Of a stretch of 64,000 nucleotides of DNA, positions 1-13,569 are shown in pieces (the first letter of the stretch is position 1; each line of letters starts with the position of its first letter). The translations under genes and the position numbers were made by a program. The notes under the pieces were generated by a model. That model made no database searches. It saw only the letters and a list, made by a program, of their open reading frames with translations, and was not told the DNA's origin. Source of the stretch: Rhinopomastus cyanomelas (taxonomy: Eukaryota; Chordata; Aves; Bucerotiformes; Rhinopomastidae); the NCBI GenBank assembly GCA_013400115.1, contig VXBP01009432.1:188420-252419 (forward strand), in the 5' to 3' direction.

Positions 1-340
1 CTGAAACTACCAGTATGCCCAGCAATCCCCTCTACTCCTTTTTACAACCCTTTTTCCACCCACCAAGGAGAGGGGGGACAAAGGAGAACCTGGAGAGGAA
101 CGGAAGAGGGAGGTCTGTTTGCAGCCGCTGGTAGCGGGTGGACCGCTACTGCCGGCAGTGGGGGAAACTGCCGCTGCTGCCGCCGCTCGCAGCCCCCGCT
201 CGCAGCNGTCATGAGTTACTAAGAAGAGGCTGACACCTACCTCTCTACACCCTCTTTTCAGGGAGTTTACTTACACATCCACAGCTAGTGTTTTTCACAG
301 ATGCATGGGGGATTTTGTAAGGTGCTTTCACTTCAAAATG

Positions 341-430
341 TGTCCTGGTTTGAGACTATAGGGAGAAGAAAATGAGTCTCCTCCCTTATGTTTCTCTTTA
401 CTGAGTGGGGAATAAAACCAAAGCAAGTAT
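341..430 (+). repeat. Possible LTR-like fragment
   Basis: Starts TGTCCTGGTTTGAG and carries AATAAA at 411-416. Avian LTRs of one ERV group open with a similar TGTCCTGGTTT string. No second LTR, primer site or gene is visible and the antisense CR1 abuts it, so this is only a hint. Confidence 0.2.
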
Positions 431-563
431 CACAGTAATGATAAGGTTGGAAAAGACCTTAAAGATCATCCAGTCCAACCTAAATCCAAGTAAACCCAGT
501 AATCCTAACATCTAACATCTAGATCCTGCCACTCAGCACCTCATCCAGCCTAACCTTGAATAC
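431..563 (-). mobile_element. CR1 fragment, antisense, cut by gap
   Basis: Begins with a CR1 3' end in antisense (AAGGTTGGAAAAGACCTTAA, then GATCATCCAGTCCAACC) and continues into CCTCATCCAGCCTAACC before the N run. The inner end is unknown. Confidence 0.7.
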
Positions 564-902
564 NNNNNNNNNNNNNNNNNNNNNNNNNNNNNNNNNNNNN
601 NNNNNNNNNNNNNNNNNNNNNNNNNNNNNNNNNNNNNNNNNNNNNNNNNNNNNNNNNNNNNNNNNNNNNNNNNNNNNNNNNNNNNNNNNNNNNNNNNNNN
701 NNNNNNNNNNNNNNNNNNNNNNNNNNNNNNNNNNNNNNNNNNNNNNNNNNNNNNNNNNNNNNNNNNNNNNNNNNNNNNNNNNNNNNNNNNNNNNNNNNNN
801 NNNNNNNNNNNNNNNNNNNNNNNNNNNNNNNNNNNNNNNNNNNNNNNNNNNNNNNNNNNNNNNNNNNNNNNNNNNNNNNNNNNNNNNNNNNNNNNNNNNN
901 NN
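564..902. other. Assembly gap (339 N)
   Basis: A run of N. The base at 207 is also ambiguous. The left edge cuts an antisense CR1 fragment and the right edge is GC-rich, suggesting that a GC-rich or repetitive segment was not assembled. Confidence 0.99.
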
Positions 903-1180
903 CCCCCGCCTCTGCCTCTCACGTACAGGAGAGCGGAGAGAGAACCAGGAGGGGAAGAGCTGAGCGTTCGTGTCCAAAACCTATGATTCACCTTTCCCTC
1001 TCCCCTGCTTCGGGAGTTCTGCTGTCACTACATGGTCTCCCCCTCTCTCCTTCCCGCCCGCCCCGATGGGAGGGGGGTACAAGCAGCAAATGGAAAGAAA
1101 AGCCTAAACTGCGACATAATGTCACTTGTTAAAGCATGGGGACCGGAAAAATGCGGCAAAGGGCGGCAGGTCTCACGGAG
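903..1180. other. GC-rich block beside assembly gap
   Basis: C-rich and purine-rich runs (CCCCCTCTCTCCTTCCCGCC, GGGAGGGGGGTAC). It pairs with a GC-rich block at 100-210 rich in GCCGCTGCTGCCGCCGCTCG. Together they bracket the gap. Confidence 0.5.
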
Positions 1181-4100
1181 CTTTTCCTCTGTTTCACCGA
1201 ATGTTTCGGAAAGGAGGAGGCTTCTGGTACAAAACCGTTTTGCAGAGTGTCTCGCTTCGCTTTGAAACAGCTCATTTAACCAGTTTCTGAGCAACTAAAA
1301 GCCTGGTTTTCAAATTCGCTGTGGATTTAAAATTGAGCTGCTTTGTGCCTGTGAATTGAAGCAATTGAGCGGAAAAAAGGGCAAAAAATGATTTGTGAGA
1401 TTCTCTATTTCAAAATATGATGGATTGAATTTAATATGCAACTTCTGAAAATCATGTTGTGGACATATGTTAATAGAAACTTCCCGCAGAAACAGATGAG
1501 GAGATGTGAAGAAGAGAAGGTTCAGGGAGAATTTGTTTTTCTTGAGTGTATCTTTGTCGTGTTAGCCCTTTTAGAGACGTGATTTCTGTCAGGGGAGATA
1601 ACTGCAAAACCTCCTGTATATTTGTCAAGTGAAATCCTGACCCCACAGCCTTGTTTTGATGGGTTTCTGAAGGAGGGGGGATCATTGCAACAGCACTGGC
1701 TTGTGTTTCTGCCAGTCTGCTTCCTAGGAACCTTTGAACTCTAGAGCCAAAGTTGATCATATTTGTAAAAGCATTGACGTCCCAAAGATAGAGAAAACTT
1801 TGCTTTTCTCTTGACAATAAGCAGCTGTGTAGACAGGATAGCTGTACTGGTGAGCACAGGCTCCTGGATGAACCTGGTCCTTTGTAGACCCTAGAGAGTG
1901 CAGGAGGGTCTTGCAGAATATGTTTGCTATGCAAATGACTCACAAGTCAGGCTCTGTGGGCTTCTTTGCTCCTGAAATAACTTGTTTGTTTCACTATTAA
2001 TGGAAAAGCAAAAGTTACTTAACTAGACTGTTTTTTAAAAAAATTTGCTGCTGTCATTTATTTTCTTCATAGCTAGAGAAGTTGAATATGAATGATCAAA
2101 ATGCCTTAATACTCAGATGGTCAATCATAAATGGCTTTTAAAAGTCTCAGTATTTTTTCTGTCTCTGATAAAGCAGAACAGTTTCTGTGCTCTCTTCTCA
2201 ACATGGATTATTATATTTCACTGCTGCATTAAAAAATACTTTACGTGACTGAAATTCAGCCCGATGCTGGAAGCACACCTAAGGTCATCTTTACCTTTGA
2301 AACCTTGCTGCTTCTCACCAGGGAGCTACAAATGGAGTTTACAGAAGCAGCGTTGAACTAGGTGAAGCAAAACAGGGAGCTGTCTTCTGCAAGGAAGCCA
2401 GTTTTTCTTTGAAAGAATATAATGTATTTGTGTGTAAATGCAAGAAAAAAACTTCTGTGGATATGTTTAGTGTTAAGAAGTGTCATTTGTTGAACTCATC
2501 AAATGTTTGGGTTTTAATTGTAGAAAGAATAATGGTTCATTGCACTGAAGAGTCCGGTACTAAAACTTCTGGCTTATTTTGAAATGCCAAGGCAAAAAGT
2601 TATGTTAATATTGTCAATTTGTAATTTAAATTAATGTGGAACCTCATTGCAAATTGTAAGTTTCAAGTTAAGCTCTTGTTTGAAGCTCTGCAAATTCCAT
2701 ATTTGTGGGACAACAGAAGAGCCTTTTGTCCAAACTTCAGAAAACCAGCTGGACACCAATAATGTCCAGTAAGAGAATCTTAATCCTTCAGGAGCACAAA
2801 ACTACTTTGAGAGAAGGTCAAAGATGTCTCCTCTGTCATCTGGCTCTACCACAAATGTTTGACTTGTCTGTACAAAAAACCCATCAGCAGCTCTTGAGCT
2901 TTTGATTCCTCTCCACGATTTCTTAACATGTGGAAACCTGTCCTGGCAAACCAGTAGGAGAGATGCAGCTTTACTCAGTCTTGTTCAGCGCTGGGACTAC
3001 AGAGCCTTTTGCATCTTGATGCCCTTTTGATGTGAGGAAAGACATTCCACAGCCTCTGTTACTCATTTGCAGGGCATAGAAAGCACTAGTCTAGATAAAA
3101 GAAAATTGTACAGTTTGATAAAGAGAGAGCTAACCTGTGTGTGACCAAATCAAAATGCAGAGGGTGGCTCTGTAAAGCTTGTGTCACTTGGCCACAGAAG
3201 TCTTCTAAAGCTTGGAGGCATGTGCTGCTTTGTCAAGGTTGTACTTACAGAGTCATGAGTCTCCTAGGCGTCAGCATTGCTCACCTGTGTCAAGAAGCCT
3301 CTTAACTTGGAGTATTGGCACAGAGAACAGGAATACACAACATTTTGGTGAATTGCCTTCCAAATAGATAATTTCAGTAGTGTAATTTAAACTTTTAAAT
3401 AGTGTAATTTTCTTCACATTGTAAATGCGCAAACAAACCCAGGTGGAAACTCTGCTAAAACAGCTCAGAAAGCAGTGAAGCTATTCATGGGGCAAATTGC
3501 TTGTCATGAACTTTCCCTTGCTCTTTATATGCTAATCTTTCCTGCACCAATGTTCTACTGGCCCATAAGGATGGAGCAAGAATCTGAAAAGGAGGAAAGA
3601 ATAAATGAAGTCCTGCAGTAGGTGTTGGCATGAGTGAGACAGACAGTGGGTATTTTATCCTTTCAGTCAGTTTAGGTACTTCTGCCTGTGCTGCAAGACG
3701 TGGCCCTTGAAGAGGACAAGTCTCTATGGAGTTTAGACTTCATCATTAGTAGTAGGATTAGAAATACAGCTAAAATATGCTCACTAATGAAATCCATAAT
3801 TGGAATATTCTAGACTTTCTCTCTAAAAACTCAACTGGATTCCACAGATCATTTTTTTCCCAGCATTTCATGGAAGACATTCAACAGTGCTGATTGCTGT
3901 ATGACATTGGTTTGCAAGAGTTTCATCTATTTGAAATGTATTTGTAAAAGAAATAATTGCACTTAAAATTCTGAACAAGTACAGGAATATAAAAAAGAAA
4001 ACATCCCAAACCCTCAGACTCCACCCTTCTCTCCATCACAGATAAATCAACAGTGTGAAATTGTTGTTTTTCTCTAGAACAAAAGTTTCACAGCTGTATT

Positions 4101-5180
4101 TAAAAGTATGTTGATGAAAAGTGAGTCAGAAGGTGAAGTAATCATTTTTATACAGTGCATTTGGCACATTTCAGACAAATTACACCATAAAAGAACTATT
4201 ATATTTGACAGCAGACTTTTAGTGATATGAAATGTGAGAATGAAAACTGTCTATCCAAAGGCTTGTTGATGGCTCTGCTGCTCTCTGATGGTACCCAGTT
4301 TTTCATAACCAGTTGTGGTCAGTAGGGAATTGTTTTCTTCTTTGTTGTATGTTTAAGCTTTAGATACATTTCTAGTGTTCTTCTCTTGTGAAGTTTGGTT
4401 TAGGCATCATTGCAGACTGTTCTATCTGATTTGTCTGGTGAGATCTGTCTACTATGCAGAATGCTTACCACATAAGTATAAAAGGAGTTAAACTTACAAA
4501 GTTCCTTAATGTTGTTTTTGTCTATTCTGTTTTTGTTTGGAAAGGACCTGTGTGATTCACACAATTACTGTGCGGATAATGCTAGGTGACTTAAAACTGT
4601 AACAAATAATGGCAAGGATTTAATAGAATGGGATAAACCTCTTTATCCCCCTTTGCCTGAGTGACCTAGGAGCAAAAGGTTGTGATCTACAGGGTCAAGA
4701 ATACTGTGTGAAGTGTTTGAGAGTAATGGATGTATCAGACGATCCTATTCAGACTCTGCTTCCCTATTGAAGCAGTTCCAATGCTCTGCAATTAGCAGAC
4801 ATTAGTTACCAAGGATGTTAATGTGCCTTCTGGGTTTTGTTTGTTGCTTGTATACTGATTGGGGCTTTTGAGTGTGGAATTCATTTGCAAGTGATTTATT
4901 TTGTATCTCAAGGATGAGTTCCAACTATATAAGAATTTTTTAGTTGTTGGGTTTTTTTCCTGGGAAATTTTGGTTTCAGATAGCAGCCAGAGTGGCAAAC
5001 TTGGAGAAGTTACAACCAGTTCTTCTTGAGAAATACTTCTGCAGAATGAGAGAATTGTCATTTCTTCCTATCATGAACTTTATTTCTATTTGTATTATCC
5101 TCCTCAAAGAATCAAGTCAAATAACTTTTTAAAGTGTTAAATACAATATCCAGAGCATATTGAGAAGAAAATATTAAGTA

Positions 5181-5446
5181 TCATAGAATCATTAGGGATT
5201 GGAAGGGACGGAGGGCCCAGAACTGGACATAATCCTCTAGATGTGGTCTCACCAGTGCAGAGTAGAAAGAGAGAAGAACGTGTCTTGATTTGCTAACCAC
5301 CCCCTTCTGGAGTCTCCTTCTCTGGAGACATTTAAAACCCGCCTGGATGTGTTCCTGTGTGACTTGGTCTAGGTGATCCTGCTCTGGCAGGGGGGTTGGA
5401 CTAGATGATCTTTCGAGGTCCCTTCCAATCCCTAATGATTCTGTGG
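5181..5446 (+). mobile_element. CR1 with inverted internal segment
   Basis: 5181-5208 is a CR1 3' end in antisense. 5210-5293 is an internal CR1 segment, also antisense (the complement of the YSALVRPHLE coding part). From about 5294 to 5446 a CR1 3' end runs in sense (CTGGAGACATTTAAAACC through CCTAATGATTCTGTGG). The outer arms are inverted copies of each other. Confidence 0.85.
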
Positions 5447-8136
5447 ATCCATGGAAACAGACTCCCATTCATATTTCCATATGATTTGTAGCATCCTAAT
5501 CCTTGACATGAATCCTTTCCTTATTCTCAATATTAGAGACTGCAACACATAATTTAAAAATGTGGCTTCTTCACATATTTTTAAGAACATCAGCTCTTGG
5601 TTGATTACTGTTCTAATCATCTCATGTTCACAAGTGCCTTGGGTTCCCTACATCCTGTTGGAGAGCAATTTATTGTGAGTTACTTAAAACCTTGTCTTCT
5701 GTGAGCATATCTGCACATTCACAGTTGCCTCAATTCATAAGTCTTTCATGTTTTTCAGTTTTACCAATCCTTATGCTTTTCTATCTTCAAGTGTTCATAT
5801 CTTTTAGGTGAAACTTGTACAATGCCACTCTTCTTAGACAATGTTAGATGGCAGTAGCTGGTGGAAAACAATTTAATAAATCTGGAGTAATTGGTGGGCT
5901 GAATAACCATGCAGCTGGTACATACTGCCTGCTTCATGTAATAATAACATGCTCCTCTTCAGTGTAATTTTGTTGACTTGTGGTTATTGTACTAAGGTAA
6001 AGCGGTTGCTGTAGTTACTTGCTGGATTACAAGTGAAATTCTGAAACCATAACATTTTTTTTGTAATTGGCTTCTGCATTAAGTTCTATGCCTTTATTAT
6101 AGACACCTGAAGTGGTGCAGGGCCAAGGGCTGCCATCTGCTGTATGATGTTTGTAGGAGTTGTTTACACACCACCAATGATTGTATTAAAGTGGTAAAAA
6201 ACCACCAAGAACGTAGCACTAGGACTTGGATCCATCTCCAAGTAATTACTGCAAATTAAAAATTAAGCAGCCTTGTCTAATCTACTTTCGTGGCTTTGCA
6301 GCTTCCAGACCAGTCTGTGAGTCAGCATCAGGTGCAGTTTTTAGAAAAAAGATGTGTTCTGGCTTGGGGAAAGATAGATGGAGAAATGTAATCCCCTCAA
6401 GAAAACAGTCCAAATATCCTGTAAACTGAACTTTTCCACTGGAAAGCTGTCAGAGCCGTTCATGGTACAAATCCTTTGTCCACTGATTTTCTTCCTTTCC
6501 TGGTGAAATGCAGAATATGAACCAAAATTTGCCTTTACATGTCACTCTCTTTCTTTAGTTTGCTGCATCTTGGTGCTTCTACTGGAATTGGAGGGTCATG
6601 TCAGTGGGAAGTCCCAATGTTTATTTATTCATACTAAAGCCCTGTAAAGGGAACTTATCAGAAGCAAGATTGGGACATAAACTGTCTCCTTAAGCACTCC
6701 AGACGTGAAAGCTCACAGCAAAAGGGATGAAAAAGTGGCCTGTTTAACCTGCATAGGTATGAGCAGTGCCTATGTCTTCATGTTCAGAGTCCTTGATCCA
6801 TCATCATGGTTGATGTGGTTTGTTATGAAATGTTGGCTTTGGAAAACATGCCTGGCACAAGTAAGTGGAACAGTTAATTCCTGTTGGCTGCACGTGTGTA
6901 TCAAATACAGAAGTAGTGGCAGATGTTCTTTTTGGCCCTCTGACGGATGTCCCTCGGTTGCATTTCACAGCAAAGGCAGCAGTGTCCCATTTCCAATGCA
7001 CCCATTTCCAGGTGTGTATTGGTGGCTATATATTTACCTGGTTGTGCCTCTTTTGTTGACCAGTAACTGAGGGGCAGTGGGTAACGCTTAGGAATTACTT
7101 TTTCTTCGTGTTCTCATAGTTAAGATCCAAACCTGACCGTTACTTTTGGATAAGTAATACAATCAAACATCTTCTGCTGCTGGGTTTGCAGCCACATGCA
7201 GGTTTGTTTGAAGCACCATCTTACTTGCTTTCAGGGACTGAGCTTGGTATCTTAACTTAAAATGAGGACAGCCTAGTGTTTTATTATAGGAGGACAAATT
7301 TTTATGTTTGCTACTTCAGTGCTAGAAGCAAAAGAAGATTCTAACAAGGAACAGACAAATTTAAAGTTTTAATCTTGTTTTCTTGCTCTTATTTAATATT
7401 TGAAGGTTTTCTCAGCTGAAGGAACTGAAAGCTGACCAGCGTAGAACGGTGCCATTCACTGCAGTAATATTTCATTGCTGTTAGGACAAAGAAACCTTCA
7501 GAGCAGCTCTGGAGTATGTCCACTTTTCCTCCCCCCTTTCATAAAATTCTGTAGTTGGTTTAAGCTTTGGATATTTAAGAACACGTAAGTTAAACATTAT
7601 TTAGACTTTTCTGTATCTTAGTATAGAATTGAAGAACTTAAAGAAATGACGAGACTGTTCAGTTTTACCTCCACCTTAAGGAAGCACCTCTGTGTCCACT
7701 CATGTCAAATACCTGCTAACTTGTGCTGTAAAATCTCCAGGCCATGACATCCATAAGTAAACTATTATTTTCTTAGCTGTTCATTCACAGGAGTTTTTGA
7801 GTGTCTAATCTCAGTGTAACTTTTCATCTGAATGTGAATGAAACAGCTTTTGCTTTTTTCACCCTCCACATTTCTTATCCTCTATTTATTTATGTGGTGG
7901 ATTGTTTCTACACACACGCAGTGCACATGCAGTCAGTGAGTAACATCCAGTTTTTTCTGAGCTTCTCTCTTCCACTCGCAGCCCTTTTCTGCTTGGTATT
8001 CTCTGTACTAGGCATAGACATTTGGCTCTGTCACCTCTCTCACTATTGAAATTAATGCAAACACCCAGAAGTGGTCCTTGTGGAGTAGCACTTAGTACAT
8101 CCTTCCAGTTTGTCAGGAAGCCACTGATAGCTGTCC

Positions 8137-8164
8137 TCTCACTACTTGTGTCTCACTACTTGTG
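8137..8164. repeat. Tandem duplication, 14 bp x 2
   Basis: TCTCACTACTTGTG occurs twice back to back without a mismatch. Confidence 0.95.
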
Positions 8165-8559
8165 TATTCACTTTTCAGTATCTGCTGTTAGATTATGCTT
8201 CCCTGACTGTTTGAGAAAGAAAAATGCTGTGTGTTTCATGGTCCAAAGCCTGACTCACTTCAATAGTGTATGACACGTACTTTTCATCTCCAGTCACAGT
8301 TATGTTAATAGGGTTTCGTTTGGGATGTTTTTTTTTTGACGAGTGTGTATTTATTGTCAGACACATCCTCACGACTGTCTTCCAGGTGCTTCACAATGTC
8401 TGTTTATGTATGATGGTTTCTCACAGTAGGCACCTTCCTCCTTAGGAAGGCAGTTGAATTGTGATTTTGTCTAATTCCTCCTTTCCCACACAGCACAATA
8501 TTTAGTGTTTAGCTTTGTCTTTACCAGCAATAATTTCTCTAAAGCATCACCCCTCCCCT

Positions 8560-8975
8560 CCCCCTGTCTCAGCTCCAGGAGGAAAAAGAGCAATCCCTCC
8601 AGCTCACTGTGAATTGCTGAACGGCTACTCTGTGGTGGGGGGGAAGTGATGGTAGATCTGCACTACGGTCTTGCTTCTCCGAGCCACGCAGAGCCACCAC
8701 TGCCACACCATGGTTGCCGCTGCTGCACCGGGCTCGGCATTGGGCCAGGCTGCACCTTCTCCCAACCACCACCCTGGAATTGTGGGGTGGGGAAGGAGGG
8801 GGTTAGCATAGGGCAGCTGCCCTGTGCTGGGCTGAAGCCCTCAGCCAAAAGAGGCAGGACCAAGATCACTGGCCCCTTTTATATTCTCACCTAGCAACAC
8901 CCCTTAAGGGCAGATCTTGAGCCAGTGTCACCTCGCCCCCAGGACAGGTCACTGGAGGTGGGGTCCTCTTAAAGC
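8560..8975. other. GC-rich island in intron
   Basis: Markedly GC-richer than its surroundings, with a poly-C/T edge (CACCCCTCCCCTCCCCCTGT). A TATA-like TTTTATATTC sits at about 8877. The short open frames on both strands look like a by-product of GC content. It could be a regulatory island or an old LTR; neither is shown. Confidence 0.4.
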
Positions 8976-11900
8976 AACATAGCTTTTTCTTCATGAAAGC
9001 ACAAATGTGTACATCTGAAAATTCTAGTATTTTTCATATTCAATGAAGTCCTGTAAATTATTAGAAAAAGTGACATTTCCCACTCTGTGACCCATAGTCT
9101 TTGAGTTAGATCATCTGACTAGTCTTTCAACTTCTTTGTTTTTATTGGCAATGCAATTTCTGGTTTCCAGTATTGCACCTGGAGGTGCACCACTAAAAAT
9201 GTGTCCTGTCCAAACAGCACTATAGCAATTTCAAATGAAGCTATGCTAGAATAAAGTTTGGTCCCTTGCTACACTGCAAGCCAGCGAGTGAGTCACTCAA
9301 GAGTGGATTTCTGTGGTAGTGCTAAAATGTGACTGGCAAAAGAGGCTGCACCCAAACACTTTATCTACCCCATGTTCTCAAGATTTCTTGATACTTAGGA
9401 ACCTGAGGCATGTCTGCACACCACAGTATTGGGTTGGTGATCTGTGTGTAAACTCCATTTAAGCAAGAATCTGCATGGGTCAGTCATCACAAAGAAATAC
9501 ACTGTATATCCAGAAATTGAAGTTTCAACAAACAAGGTCACTTAGCTTGAATGTAGCAACCAGCTGATGCTGTCCTAGTGCTTGCGGCGCAGCTCAGTGC
9601 CTACATGCAACAGTCCCAGTGGTTTTGGCACTGTTCTATATTAGACAATTACAAATACTTTCTAATAACAGAGTGAAAATTTCACTTCAGGTCATCACAA
9701 ATAACTCACTAAGATCAAAAACTCTAAACGACCTACATAACTCTGTAACCTAGCTTGGCAGTGGCCCCTGCATGTTCAGAATGCTTCTTAGTTTCTGTAC
9801 AATATTTTTACAGCTCTTCATTTCATTATAAGTTCATTCTGATTATGCATGCCAATTTAATTAAACTTCAGAAGTATGAGTAATCTAAAAATACAACTGG
9901 GGTCATCTCTTCATAATCACATCTTTTCCTAAATTGAAACAAAGCAAACAGCCAAACGTTTCCCTTGGATCCAGTTGTGGGATCATTTGGGGAAATCAAA
10001 TGCTGTATCCATTTCTTTTGAATGCTTGATTTAATCAGTCTCTGTGAGAGAGGTTAGCTCACTGATATTATTAATTATGTGTACATATAATGAAGTTTGT
10101 TTACTTCATTTCTTCCAAAAAGCTTGGCTGCTTTCTTTTTTTGTTTTTTTTCCAGTGGCTGAGAACCGGTAGAAAAAGCCAGAGGAAAACCTGACAGCAG
10201 ATCAATTTAGCACAGGTCTCCATGTAAGATAGAATTGCTGCAGCTGGCACCATTATTTCTTAGAGACCAAAACCAGTATGAATTTCAGATCATTTGTGTT
10301 CTAATTTCATAACATCATGTCCTTTGGGTGACTGGCTGTTCTCGTTGTTCTAACTACAATGAAGCAGCATCAGCACAGTCTGGCTGTGGAGGTGAACGTG
10401 ATTTGCATCCTCGTGCCCCTAGACATAATTTGACTTCCTATGTTCATGCCTTCAGGATGGTCTTACCATTTCCTGGTTTTGTTCTGTGCCTGATTTGGAG
10501 GATTTGAGTTTTGCCGTAGCAGAAAGTTAATGGTTTCTTGATAAAACACATGCGAGGAAAATAGTTAGAGTAGTAGGAAAAAATTACATGGCTTTCCTAT
10601 CTGGCAAATCCCTGATTTCCTTGTTTAGTCAGCTCTTTTAGTCGATGTCAGCTTCTTCTCTTAGCTGTGTGAGGGAAAGGCTTTGACACAAGGTTTTGAG
10701 AAGGGGATGTGGCCGTCTGAGTGATGCGCTTGCTGCACGTGAGCCCGTGCCACAGCGTTCTTTCTATGTGAAGATACTGAAAGGCTGCATCCAGCTAAAA
10801 CAATGGAGAAACTCTTTGTTCCTAAGATCCTCCAGGAGAAATTGCCTTTACTCAATAGTGCGCATTTTAGAGAGTGCTAATCTCAGAAAAAAAATGAGTG
10901 TTGTAAGTAGCAGGATAATTGCCATCACTAGAAATCTGATTTCATATTTGGCACTAACACACAAAGCTTGATTGCCAATCAGATGTGAAATGTTGATTGA
11001 TAACAGCTTTGGTTTAGAACCCTGAATCCATTATTGCAATTTGACTTCAGTGTAAACAGCTTTCCTTTCAACTGGAGCGTCACATTCTTGCCAGAACTGT
11101 AGAAATTTTTCTACAGGAGTGTGATATTTATGTGATATAAATCTCAATTTATGTGAAGATGTCGTGGGTCTGTAATCCACTGTTGTCTGCACTATCTGTC
11201 AGCTCCACTCAGCCTTTCGTTGTATTGTAACTGACGCATTCAGTGGAAACTTCTTTCACTCTTCTCCTTGAATGCTGTCCCCATGTCCCTTTGTGTGTTC
11301 ATTTGCTTTTTTCATTTAAATATAGTTTGATATTTGCTGTAGTAGTTAGAAAAACATAGCTTTTCAAAAGATCCTTTTGTACTTCAAATGCCACTTAAAG
11401 AAATGTTGTGGGTGCGTTCTTTCTCTTTTGATTTAAACACACGACAGTTAAACTAGCCATCTGATTTGGAAATATAAGCAATGAGAATTTCCTGGCCTGT
11501 TAGTCCCAGCTGCCTTCCACGCTGAATAATGTGAAGTATAATTTCTGTTGCAGCTCTCCTGACTTCAGTTGTTTTCAATGTAATTTCTGACATGTCTTCT
11601 AAAAGCTGTGTGTTGTCTGTGGGGTACAAGATGAGATTTGTGGTTGTAATTGTGGTTTTTTCATACTTACTAGGTGAATGGGTGAGTCCTGTGATTAAAG
11701 ATAGATATAAAGGGTTAATGCAGAAAAGGGATATTCAGAGAAGGGAGAATTCAGCTATAAATCTTTCTTTCCCCTGAATTTTGCGTCTGGATTTCCTCTG
11801 CACAAGTCACAAGTTGTGCCTCGTGATCCTATTGAGTTTTGTGTGGGGCAGCTCTGAGTGGGGCCCTGTAGCTATGCTGGATCCCCCTCATGGTCTGGTG

Positions 11901-12118
11901 GGATGGGACCTGATTCTTGGTGAGAGAAAGGGGGAAAAGGGGTTTCCTTCAGTTTTTCCATCCCAGTCCTGGCAAAGTGAGGGAAAAGAGTGGAATAACC
12001 ACTCTAGCATCATCTCAGAAAAGTTGGAATATGTGAAGCTAGTTCATCTTGCTCTCTGCACTGATATCCCGGTGCCTTGATATGATCGTTAGGTGTCTTA
12101 AGAGAAGCGCTTTTGTCT

Positions 12119-12134
12119 GGATGGATGGATGGAT
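12119..12134. repeat. (GGAT)4 short microsatellite
   Basis: Four uninterrupted GGAT units in the upstream intron. Confidence 0.9.
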
Positions 12135-13227
12135 GAAGGGAACTTCCCGCATTTTCTGTGCTGTGTGTGGCTGTCGATGCAGAAAGGAAGCTCCTTTGCG
12201 TTTACTCAACTGCAAGTGATGGTTTTGATCCAAAGGAATTGCATCTAAATGCTTGCCTCTCTACTTCCAAGTAGGATGCTGCAGTTTTATTTCTGATAGG
12301 AAATATATAAGCAGAGTTGTTTGGAGTTTTTTCTAAGCTGTTGTGAAAGTCATGCGTAGCTCCCGAAGTCAGAAGACTCTGTATTGACAAAGAATTTTAG
12401 GATCCAGTTTCCCATAGATTTATCTAAATGAGGACTGAACTGGAGCCTCATGATAAACCACTGACAGCTGGGTGGATTTAGCTGTTGGGATTAACACAAT
12501 AATCATGTTCTTCTTTGGTAGCTGAGAAGGATCGAGATACTGTTCAGATGCTTGGAAAGCTCGCCGCAGCTAAGTAATGACAAGTCAAAGTAGATTTTGT
12601 GACGTATGTGTTCATGATGTATAGAAATCATATTTTCCGCTTGAAAATGTATGTTCTTCCACTGGGAAAAATCCTAGTGGTACACAGTTCTGAAAGACCT
12701 TTGGTGTCATTTTCCGTTGTTTTATTTGACTGGAATAGCTCTTGTTTTATACAAAATACTTATTTTGAAATACTATTTTGTACATCATTACATCAGTGAG
12801 GAAGGTCTTCCTGGGTTAGAGTTACTCTTGGAGCCCAGAGCCTTTTGGAAAATTAGTATTTTGGAAATGTGACTTTATATTACAGCTACCACATCAACAA
12901 ATTAGTCTCAAAAGAACTTTGAACTAATATTGAACTAATTATTCTGTTTGTTTGATTCAGAACAATTAAACTGTGGGTACCTAAGTCTGAGTTTCTTTAT
13001 AATCCTGGTTTTCAGTGGTGCTTATTATGCACTTTCAATCTGGTAGACACAACCCACCTGACTAGCACAGTGGGAAGGTGGCAAGAAGGTGTTGATGGAT
13101 TATATTATTCTTAAGAAAAAGAAATTAGCTTTTCGGAATTTAGAGGGCAGGTGGGGGAAAGTAAAAGTTCAACTTGTAGGAAGAAGAGGCCAAACAAGGA
13201 GATGGAACAGGGAGTAGAGAAATAAAG

Positions 13228-13569
13228 AAGCTCAGTGGACACCATTTCCCTATCTACAACTACCCAAATGAGGAGATTGTGGAGAGGCGGGCGTTGATCT
13301 CTTCTCACAAGTAGCAAGTGATAGGACAAGAGGAGATGGCCTCAAATTGCACCAGGGGAAATTTAGGTTAGATATGAGGAAAAACTTCATTGAAAGGGTC
13401 ATTCAGCCTTGGAACAGGCTGCCCAGGGAGGGGCTCGAATTGTCATCCCTGGATGTGTTTGAAAGTTGTGTAGATATGGAGCTTGAGGTCATGGTTTAGT
13501 GGTGGGCTTGGTGTTAGCTTAGTGGTTGGACTTCATGAGCCCAATATAAATGATTCTGTGATTCTGTAA
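13228..13569 (+). mobile_element. CR1 3' fragment, sense
   Basis: Reads the CR1 ORF2 end (GATAGGACAAGAGGAGATGG, then GGAACAGGCTGCCCAGGGAG) and the 3' UTR, ending ATTCTGTGATTCTGT. It is moderately diverged with frame breaks and is 5' truncated. Confidence 0.85.

Noticed and set aside
519..991. Open frames of 135-152 codons on both strands
   Set aside because: They consist almost entirely of the run of N and are artefacts of the assembly gap.
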